Assembly (NCBI RefSeq): GCF_949152215.1
Contig: NZ_OX424407.1
Coordinates: 996,530 to 1,060,529, forward strand
DNA: 64,000 bases
From: Lancefieldella sp. Marseille-Q7238
Lineage (GTDB): Bacteria > Actinomycetota > Coriobacteriia > Coriobacteriales > Atopobiaceae
Direction: 5' to 3'
In this document: piece by piece, positions 58,301 through 64,000 of the stretch
Layout of the letters: every line of letters begins with the position of its first letter
Numbering within the stretch: the first letter of the stretch is position 1
Position numbers and translations under genes: made by a program
Notes under the pieces: model-generated
What the model was told of the DNA's origin: nothing
Database searches by the model: none
The model's input: only the letters and a program-made list of their open reading frames with translations

Positions 58301-58414
58301 AAGCGCTATGGGAAACAGTTTTTATCTTCTCTTCCAAAACAGCAGGCAAACGTCCTTATGCTCCATGAAGTCGAGGCCTTTATACAGAGCTGGCGAGAAG
58401 AACATGACGCTTAA
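55307..58414 (+). CDS. DEDD exonuclease fused to DinG-type helicase
   Basis: 1035 residues from ATG 55307 (GAAGGA upstream). N-terminal DEDDh exonuclease (about 48-215): VVLDTETTGL, AHNATFDRTFIE, HRASDDVDA. A Q/D/N-rich linker follows (about 246-275, e.g. NQNPGQNQACN). The C-terminal XPD/DinG helicase has Walker A IEAGTGVGKSIAYL near 382, DEAH in HWVIDEAHSFD near 570, and QAAGRLIRSGSDKG near the end. Cysteines near 520-535 may hold an iron-sulfur cluster. Same architecture as Bacillus DinG. Probably acts in DNA repair. Confidence 0.9.
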   Translation: MSEAPSEQINAQEKLQKLLLPDTPEAVQTSYLALEEQAKHADFDLLEQDIVVLDTETTGLSFKTCALIEISAAKISGRKVLERFETFVDPKMPVPAEITRLTHIDDSDVQGAPSPQEAVAALADFVGGLPVLAHNATFDRTFIERVPGGREVSDTWIDTLSLSRIALPRLASHKLSRMAEAFGALPVTHRASDDVDALIGMWRIILLGLCNLPQGLLEMFAAMHDDVDWVYRPIFSHIATLQQRMNQNPGQNQACNLDQDYSLDQGHNTDLDLQAHELAADEASTLAESTAQTSPQPFSMKSVRAALVAEGRGKPRIDIEEKDAPAVAPSAQEIEQAFSAHGMISQMYEKYEIRPEQVALSLEVRKALATSSHRAIEAGTGVGKSIAYLLPEVLFAKKNKVTVGIATKTNALTDQLMSQELPKLSQAISGGITFTSLKGYEHYPCLHRMDRAVVEDLPLGLFKKESRSKNSIAEDMLTALAVSYAFSCQSVDGDLDALGIRWRYVPRQFVTTTSRECLRSQCPYFPHECLVHGARRRAAESDVVVTNHSLLLRNVALGGKILPPIRHWVIDEAHSFDADARRQWAVELQGDKISAGFEVLGSTRTGVLSSIINASAKLEGASLLERMLLKVASTTNRAMVVSADFFATVHDLVSLAKNDGGYNAIALWISDEVRKSDVWQEVAEAGQHCAEVLEPAIKAITETEEALKPVDARLASNLGESTAFLFEYYEGIRLICSGRDDSYVYSAQLSRAKSGTGQEMLLAEKIDIGKELARNWLPDMHSVVFTSATIAVSHSFDYFAAAVGLDCGKFSYQSKQLDSSFDFETNMAVIVPEDMPVPNDPTYLQKLEDLLFDVHVSMGGSVLTLFTNRRDMECLYRKLEARLSKQGLRLTCQERSTSPHRLRKQFLADTALSLFALKSFWEGFDASGDTLRCVVIPRLPFASPYDPLAKERERREEKAWWRYSLPEAVIATKQAAGRLIRSGSDKGILVLADSRVISKRYGKQFLSSLPKQQANVLMLHEVEAFIQSWREEHDA

Positions 58415-58465
58415 AGGCGGCTTGGTAATAGAGGTTTTTGAGGTTCTGTTTGATCGGCCTGCTGG

Positions 58466-59434
58466 TTAAGTGTCAAGACGCTTTCTGACAAAGTCTTTGA
58501 GAATGTGAATCAATTCGGGGTCGTCCGTCCACACATGACCATTGCAAGCCAGTATATGCCTGGGTAACCATTCGGTTTTGAAAAAGGGAATGGTGGCCTT
58601 GATAACGCCTCCGGGAAGATTGTTTTCGATAACGGAAAGATCCTTCCAGTCAAACAGAGAGAGGTACTTCTCGTCATTGAAAAAGAGAGTAACCATAGAC
58701 TGTTCAGCGGCTGAGGAAGTTGATTTTGCGCGCTTCATTTCGTTAAAAGTTGCAGGAATAGTTTCTACCTCACGCATTCCACGCATGAAAAACGTGCGCT
58801 GCTGTTGCTTATCAAAATCAAAGGCGTCCAGCTTCCAGCCTGTCGTGTCACAGGCGATATACAAAGGCGCAACGAAGCGTTTCTGCGGAGTTGATGCTTC
58901 CTGTGCAAGGCTTTTTTCCGCTGGGAAGTATGTAAATCGAAGATTGCGCTGACCAGCGAGCGCGTTTGAACAGACAAGCAGGTTTTCTTGTTCTTCGGTG
59001 GATACTTTCTCTTGAACAATCTGCTTAATAAAAGGATGCAAATCGCCGCTGGACACGACAGGGGAAGCAAGGAGTTTCTGAAGGGGACTATTATCGGGAG
59101 TCTTAAGGGCAAAAAGAGCTCCTGCAAGAGCGGTTGCTTCAGTATGCGTTAGCGCTGGGCGGCGTTCAAAAAGAGAAGGGGAAAGTGGCCCCTGCGCTAC
59201 CAGATATGAGAGGTTATCGTCTGAGGTAAGCGGCAGCGGACGGCGGTCGCCCCGGTCTAGTGAAAGAAGCAGGTACATAAGACACTTGGCCTCGTCAGAG
59301 GTGACACTGAGCCTGCGTTCAACTTCCGCTCTACTTACATATGCTCCCTCAACGCTTAGAGCCTCGAGGAGGACCAAAAGTTTACGGGCGGTTTGCACCT
59401 GGCCATCGCGGCCTGAGTTATTGTTCGTTGCCAT
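58466..59434 (-). CDS. WYL-domain transcriptional regulator (second of pair)
   Basis: 322 residues. N-terminal winged-helix-like region (TARKLLVLLEAL, VSRAEVERRLSVTSDEAK). WYL-type domain about 155-230 with LRFTYFPAE and RFVAPLYIACDTTGWKLDAFD, then a C-terminal WCX-like part. WYL regulators sense single-stranded nucleic acid or damage in known members (PafBC). Start overlaps the end of the upstream WYL gene by 17 bases, so they form a pair. It ends 52 bases from the convergent DinG-type gene. Confidence 0.82.
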   Translation of the reverse strand: MATNNNSGRDGQVQTARKLLVLLEALSVEGAYVSRAEVERRLSVTSDEAKCLMYLLLSLDRGDRRPLPLTSDDNLSYLVAQGPLSPSLFERRPALTHTEATALAGALFALKTPDNSPLQKLLASPVVSSGDLHPFIKQIVQEKVSTEEQENLLVCSNALAGQRNLRFTYFPAEKSLAQEASTPQKRFVAPLYIACDTTGWKLDAFDFDKQQQRTFFMRGMREVETIPATFNEMKRAKSTSSAAEQSMVTLFFNDEKYLSLFDWKDLSVIENNLPGGVIKATIPFFKTEWLPRHILACNGHVWTDDPELIHILKDFVRKRLDT

Positions 59435-60413
59435 ATAAACTCACACCCCTTGCGAGCGACTCTTTCCAAAGGGCAACGAAGTCCTGCGGCGCTTTAGGAA
59501 GAACGTTGTTGGCAATGCACCAAGAAATAGCTTTCAGCTGGTCACGGACGGAGATAGTCCAGGTGTTTGTTTCGCGGCCCTCAGACGCTCGCCGCATGAA
59601 GCGTTGGCGCAAGGCGGGAGGGAAGTTGTCTAAAAGTTCAACGGTGATCGTAAAGGGTTTATCGGGGCCAAACTCAAAGGGCAGAAGATAGAAGTCTCGG
59701 ATGTCAAAGGTATCAGGAACGGTAAAGGAAACGTCTTTGCGCGCTTGGGCGCGATCAAACCGATCAACGCGAAACGTTTTTGGCTGTGAGATAGTACCGC
59801 CGGCCTCATCAAGTGTCATAGCCACGATGTATTTGCTGTCGTTGGCGAAAAAATACCCCAGAGGAGCAAGAAGTCGATTGGTTGTGGAGAAGGCTGGGTC
59901 GGTATACCAAGCGTTGATTGCATAGTGTTTCTCAAGAGCGTCAAGAAAAACTTCGAAAATTCTCGATTTCTCAGAGGGACACGGGGATTTGGGGCCTTCA
60001 TTTATTTCGGTGCCGGCAAAATTTGGATCGAGTTTTGCCAGAGCGATTCGAAGGTCGTTTTGATAGGGGAGAGCGTTTGTATCGAGAAGCGCTTCGCAGG
60101 TTCTTATCGTTCCCAAAAGAAGCTCTTCAGGAGGTAAATCATCAAGGGAGTAGAGCGATGCAGTGTCAATCACTAGAGCAGTTTGTGTGGAATTTCCTGT
60201 TTTTTTGATGCTAACACCAAGGGCAGACGCTCGTTTACACAGGCGACTGAGTGTTTTTCGTGCCGCGTCAGGAGACTTTTCAGCGCAAAAGACATCTTTG
60301 AGCGTGCTCAGCAAAACCGGTTTTTGAGCTTCAAAGAGAAAGAGAATAAAGGACACAAGCTCTCTCGCGCCGCTTTCATCTGCGGATATGGTAAAACTGT
60401 TTGTGAGCGACAC
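59418..60413 (-). CDS. WYL-domain transcriptional regulator (first of pair)
   Basis: 331 residues from GTG 60413 (GAAAGGA upstream); the open frame continues further but lacks a good site. Winged-helix start (TISADESGARELVSFILFLF, SRLCKRASALGVSIKK), then a WYL domain with YAINAWYTDPAF and RLLAPLGYFFANDSKYIVAM. It makes an operon pair with the next gene, like pafB-pafC of Actinobacteria. A PafBC-like role in DNA-damage response is an inference from this pairing and the neighbouring DinG gene. Confidence 0.82.
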   Translation of the reverse strand: MSLTNSFTISADESGARELVSFILFLFEAQKPVLLSTLKDVFCAEKSPDAARKTLSRLCKRASALGVSIKKTGNSTQTALVIDTASLYSLDDLPPEELLLGTIRTCEALLDTNALPYQNDLRIALAKLDPNFAGTEINEGPKSPCPSEKSRIFEVFLDALEKHYAINAWYTDPAFSTTNRLLAPLGYFFANDSKYIVAMTLDEAGGTISQPKTFRVDRFDRAQARKDVSFTVPDTFDIRDFYLLPFEFGPDKPFTITVELLDNFPPALRQRFMRRASEGRETNTWTISVRDQLKAISWCIANNVLPKAPQDFVALWKESLARGVSLYGNEQ

Positions 60414-60609
60414 CGTGTGTCCTTTCCGAGCGTTCGGCATACAACAAGTCAGCACTCTGTAAAAAGTTCCTTTGCAATATGCCTTGACATCCAAAATATA
60501 TTCTGCCAATTTTTTATGCTGCAAGTAACTGTGAGCTCTTCTCTTTTTTATAAGAAGTATACTAACCATGTATGTTTCTGGTAGATTGAAGCCCGCAAAG
60601 GAACGCAGT

Positions 60610-62574
60610 ATGGCAATTACACATGACTACGTGGACTATCTTGACGAGCAAATCACTATTGCTCCGGCAGGCAGTCAGGAAGAATTTCAAGCTGCTCAGC
60701 TTATCGCTGACGAGATGCGCCTGCATGGCCTTGAGCCTTCCGTTGAAGAGTTCGACGTTCATTCAATCAGTAGCATTGAAACCGCTTGCTCTGTGATTGT
60801 AATGTTTGTCGGAATTATTCTTGCGGGAGTCGGCAACGTAGCTCTATTTATTATCGGCGTACTTTTGACACTTGGCGTGACTGCGCTCTTTGTGATGAAA
60901 CATATAAACAGTAACGATGTACTTGCAAATCTTGGTTCACGCATGCGTAGCCAAAATGTTGTTGCCAAGCACGAGGCCACCGGTGCGCTTGTTGCCAAAG
61001 GCAATCGTCCTATTGTCATTGTCGCGCACTATGATTCTCCACATGAAAATGCTCTCTATAAATCTCCTGTTGCCAACTATATCTTTTTAGTTAAAAAGTA
61101 TTGTAAGTACTGTGTCTTAGGCATCGCGGTTTGCGCCCTTGTTCAGTTGTTTCGTTTTCTCCCGGATGGCGTGCGCATGGCTTTTTGGATTGTTGGTATC
61201 ATTGTCGCCCTTCCACTCGTAGTTATAGCTGTTATGAGAATTGCAGAGCGCTTTTCTCCGTGCACCATTGGAGCCAACGATAACAAATCTTCTGTTGCCG
61301 CTCTTCTTGGTATTCTCGAAAACGTTCGCCCAACCGGCCGTCGTCCTGAGTCGCATCGGTCTGCGGCGCCCGCTCTTCTTTTAGCGCCGCCAAAGCCGCA
61401 GGGAAAACGTCGAGGTGAAGAAGTTCTTAGCGCTCTCAATATTCTTCCTGAGGACTGTGAGATTGAGTATGTTGAGCGCGATCAGTCTCTTGATGCAAAT
61501 GAAACAGCCGAGCTTGAAAATGCCGCTGAGTCACTACATGTGGGCCAAGAGCACGACAGTGGTTCAGAAGACACGAACAACGCGGCAGTGACTGTTGAAG
61601 ATGAAGTTGATGCTACGATGCAGCAAGTTCATCAAAGTGTTGAAGGCCTCAATGGCGATGTCAATGATGCGACGGTAGTAGCTCCTCCTGTTGAGGAGGC
61701 CGATGCGCAGGCTCGTACACAAAATAGCTTCGCACGTCGTGCCTCACTGTTTGATCTTCCCGATCCTTCTGGAGAAGAAGTCGATCCCTTTATAGATAAG
61801 GAAGAGACAGAGCCTGAAAACTACACTTCTGCGCAAGAACCAGATGAAGTGTTAGAGGAAAAGGACAGTCCGTTCGAAACCATCTCGCGTAGCGAAGAAG
61901 CTTCAACTCCGACTCCTGAGGCAAAGCGCCGTTCATTCAGACTCTTTAACCGCAAAGATAACAATCCGCTGGATGATTGGAAGGGGGGCGCCGCTACGCG
62001 CGAGGGCCTTCGTAACAACAGCGAAGTAAAAGAGGAGACGACTGAATCAGAGGTCGATGTCGCCGACGCAGCAACAGAGCCCACCGAAGAAGAATTGCGT
62101 GATGCGATTCTTGCTATGGCTGATGAAAAGCTTGTTTCTCACGACATTTGGTTCGTGGCATTGGGAGCCTCTGACCTTGATCATGCAGGCATGAAGAACT
62201 TCCTTTCTAAGCACAGGATGGATATTCGCGGAGCGTTTTTAATCAATCTTGATTGCATCGGCGCCGGTAAACTGAGCATTCTTCAAAATGAAGGCTCGGT
62301 AAATACCCGCCGTGCCGATCGACGCATGATTCGCATGATTACAACTGCTGCAAAAGATTTGCATGTAGATATCGAGACAACCGATTACGATTGGGATTCA
62401 ACGGACAGTACGCAGGCCATGAGAAACTCCGTTCGTTCGGTTACGCTTATGGGCCTTGGCGACAATAAACTTCCCGCCCTTAGTCGCCTTGCCGAGGATG
62501 TGTATGAAAATGTCGATGCTGAGCAGTGTGTCGACACGGCGGCTCTTGTAACAGAGCTTATCCGACGCTCATAA
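60610..62574 (+). CDS. M28-peptidase-like membrane protein with acidic insertion
   Basis: 654 residues from ATG 60610 (AAAGGA upstream). M28-like fold split in two: IVIVAHYDSPHENA near residue 137 (metal H and D), GANDNKSS near 222 (bridging D), then an acidic, disordered insert (about 240-500, rich in E, D, A), and the C-terminal part with INLDCIGAGKL near 546. Four membrane segments precede the second half (about 60-105, 165-215). The usual EE pair and final His are replaced (ASDLDHAG and STDSTQAM), so catalysis is doubtful. Divergent from the WYL pair. Confidence 0.75.
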   Translation: MAITHDYVDYLDEQITIAPAGSQEEFQAAQLIADEMRLHGLEPSVEEFDVHSISSIETACSVIVMFVGIILAGVGNVALFIIGVLLTLGVTALFVMKHINSNDVLANLGSRMRSQNVVAKHEATGALVAKGNRPIVIVAHYDSPHENALYKSPVANYIFLVKKYCKYCVLGIAVCALVQLFRFLPDGVRMAFWIVGIIVALPLVVIAVMRIAERFSPCTIGANDNKSSVAALLGILENVRPTGRRPESHRSAAPALLLAPPKPQGKRRGEEVLSALNILPEDCEIEYVERDQSLDANETAELENAAESLHVGQEHDSGSEDTNNAAVTVEDEVDATMQQVHQSVEGLNGDVNDATVVAPPVEEADAQARTQNSFARRASLFDLPDPSGEEVDPFIDKEETEPENYTSAQEPDEVLEEKDSPFETISRSEEASTPTPEAKRRSFRLFNRKDNNPLDDWKGGAATREGLRNNSEVKEETTESEVDVADAATEPTEEELRDAILAMADEKLVSHDIWFVALGASDLDHAGMKNFLSKHRMDIRGAFLINLDCIGAGKLSILQNEGSVNTRRADRRMIRMITTAAKDLHVDIETTDYDWDSTDSTQAMRNSVRSVTLMGLGDNKLPALSRLAEDVYENVDAEQCVDTAALVTELIRRS

Positions 62575-62608
62575 GCAAGCGAGAATCTCTATCTACCGAA
62601 TGACTGTA

Positions 62609-62641
62609 GAGGCTGTGGCAAGACTGTCTTGCCACAGCCTC
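62609..62641. terminator. Bidirectional terminator between the M28-like gene and the adhesin gene
   Basis: GAGGCTGTGGCAAGA and its exact complement pair over 15 bases around loop CTG. Very strong hairpin between convergent genes. Confidence 0.85.
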
Positions 62642-62654
62642 CTTGTATAAATAC

Positions 62655-64000
62655 TTAACGAAGGCGTCTTCCTGAGACAAAAGCGAAGAGAAGAAGTCCT
62701 GCCCCCGAAAGAGCAAGCACGGGTATCGTAAAGTTTTCAGTTCCCGTATGAGGAAGCATCTCCTTTTTGCTGGAACTCTTTTGCTTAACGATATGGACGG
62801 TCTGAGATTTTGAATGTTTATCGGTGTGAGAGGCAACTTTTGTTCCGTTATGTGCTATTTCATCATGAGCTGTTACAGCATCGGGGAGGTTATCGTTGGA
62901 CAGCGTTATGGGCACGTTAACGGTTCCTTCGGCTTTCTCAGGTGTGAAATCAAGGTGCGCGGACGCCACTTTGTTTTCAGGAGAGGGGTCTTGTCCGGCT
63001 GGGTACAAGGTGACGTTGGCTCTGTACCCCTGTCCCGGCGTAAGTCCTTCATATGAGATGTGATCTATAAGCTCAATATCCTTTTCGTCTACAGCCTCAT
63101 GGGAGTTGTCGAGAGTGGCTAGCTCGGTGGCCATGCAGAGTCGCGCGTCAACAAGCACAGGAGCTTCTACAACGACTTGATTTTCGGACACGGAAACAGT
63201 GGGATTCCAGTCGGTGTTGAGAGCAAATCCATCCGGCGCCTTTACCTCTTTAAGCGTATAAGACCCAAAAGGCAGTCCGTCAACCTGAGCGCAACCGGTG
63301 TCGTTGGTGGTGATTGTTGTGACCACAGTGTTTGGCTCAATCCATATCCCTTGATACAAAATGGCGTGATTTGATGAGTTGATAACTTCGATTTCAGCTC
63401 CGGCAAGAGAAGGCGTCTGAGTGACTTCAGGGGCATGCAAATCAGTGTAAAGAGGGTCGTGCGCTTGTTTGGTTATATGAATGCCGCCGAGGTTAACGGT
63501 ATCTTTGAACGTAAGGGAGTCGATATCGGAAGCAATACCGACATCGCTTAGTTTTTTCCACGTTGGAACTGCAGATTCAAGGGAAAGCACGCAGACAGAG
63601 ACGGGGTTGCTTGGAAGCATATAGCCGGAAGGAGCCTTAGTTTCCTGAATGGTATATGTGCCCAGAGGGAGCCAAGATGTGTCGTCACGTGTTGGTAGCT
63701 CGTCTCCACCTACCTTTGACGCTTCAGAAAATTCCGCCACACCCTTTTCGTCAGTTGAAAAAACCCAAGACGCTTGAGGCTGACCTTCTGTTGTCCCTTC
63801 GGTGTTTGCGTAGTATGAAACAGTAAATTCCGCACCTTTAAGTGAGGCGTTTCCCTGGGGGCCGTTTTGTAGCGCTGCGTCTTCTTTCTTGATAGTGAGG
63901 CCATGGCGACCGTACGGAATATCCTCACAGCAGACCTCAGAAACAGCGCCGCTGCTGACAGTAACGGTAGAGACGTTTGGATTCAGTTCATGGCCTGCCG
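62655..64000 (-). CDS. LPXTG-anchored surface adhesin with SpaA/VaFE-type domains, 5' part outside window
   Basis: The frame stays open to the right edge, giving the last ~448 residues of a larger protein. At least three Cna_B/SpaA-like repeats are seen, each ending in a lysine/glutamate motif such as YTIQETKAPSGYML and YTLKEVKAPDGFAL, which form internal isopeptide bonds. A VaFE/T-Q ester-type domain follows (HISYEGLTPGQGYRANVTLY). The end is a sortase signal: LPHTG, hydrophobic segment, RRLR. It is wall-anchored and probably a pilin-like or matrix-binding adhesin. Confidence 0.9.
   Translation of the reverse strand, partial: AGHELNPNVSTVTVSSGAVSEVCCEDIPYGRHGLTIKKEDAALQNGPQGNASLKGAEFTVSYYANTEGTTEGQPQASWVFSTDEKGVAEFSEASKVGGDELPTRDDTSWLPLGTYTIQETKAPSGYMLPSNPVSVCVLSLESAVPTWKKLSDVGIASDIDSLTFKDTVNLGGIHITKQAHDPLYTDLHAPEVTQTPSLAGAEIEVINSSNHAILYQGIWIEPNTVVTTITTNDTGCAQVDGLPFGSYTLKEVKAPDGFALNTDWNPTVSVSENQVVVEAPVLVDARLCMATELATLDNSHEAVDEKDIELIDHISYEGLTPGQGYRANVTLYPAGQDPSPENKVASAHLDFTPEKAEGTVNVPITLSNDNLPDAVTAHDEIAHNGTKVASHTDKHSKSQTVHIVKQKSSSKKEMLPHTGTENFTIPVLALSGAGLLLFAFVSGRRLR

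Overview
The window is a piece of bacterial chromosome centred on the replication origin. Gene content and order suggest an actinobacterium of the class Coriobacteriia, probably the Atopobium/Lancefieldella/Olsenella group: moderate G+C, many GTG starts, a dnaA-dnaN-recF-dciA-gyrB-gyrA block facing an rpmH-rnpA-yidD-yidC-jag-rsmG-parA-parB block, and a pair of WYL regulators. The species call is inference from gene content, not a database match.

Layout. (1) 1-5.6 kb, minus strand: a DegV-like domain fused in frame to PurD (cut by the left edge), purA, a small Doc/Fic toxin gene behind a frameshifted Panacea-type antitoxin gene, and dnaB. (2) 5.6-10.4 kb, minus strand: rpsF-ssb-rpsR-DUF2232-rplI and a membrane protein, then two tRNA-Ser genes. 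(3) 10.9-18.5 kb: a TRIC/YicG-type channel gene (plus), then typA, an unknown gene and a three-gene iron-type ABC transporter (minus), then tRNA-Ala and tRNA-Ile (minus). (4) 18.96-36.15 kb: an AT-rich conjugative element of about 17.2 kb. It carries a replication-initiator-like gene, a type IV secretion cluster (coupling protein, pilin-like protein, PrgI-like protein, VirB4 ATPase, peptidoglycan hydrolase, VirB6-like protein), a VapD cassette, a relaxase, a MobC-like protein, a probable oriT and, at its right end, an IS30-family DDE transposase. It is bounded by imperfect inverted repeats and a 15-bp direct repeat. (5) 36.2-47.7 kb: a bifunctional-nuclease-domain gene (plus), then gyrA, gyrB, dciA-like, recF, dnaN, dnaA and a GHKL-ATPase/winged-helix gene (minus). 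(6) 47.7-53.0 kb: the likely oriC, then rpmH, rnpA, yidD, yidC, jag, rsmG, parA, parB (plus) with two perfect parS sites. (7) 53.1-64 kb: rlmN (minus), ddl and a DEDD-exonuclease/DinG helicase fusion (plus), two WYL regulators (minus), an M28-peptidase-like membrane protein (plus), and the C-terminal part of an LPXTG surface adhesin (minus, cut by the right edge).

How the parts work together. The origin region is arranged so that replication, segregation and decatenation genes (dnaA, dnaN, dnaB, gyrA, gyrB, parA, parB, parS) and basic translation genes lead away from oriC with the forks. A 9-mer, TTTTCAACA, recurs beside dnaA, dnaN, dnaB and the putative oriC and may be this lineage's DnaA box. 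The element has no tyrosine or serine recombinase. It seems to pair a compact conjugation machine with an IS30-type transposase, and it sits directly upstream of the strong tRNA-Ile promoter, much as TnGBS elements do with unrelated transposases. I consider this element the most interesting part of the window.
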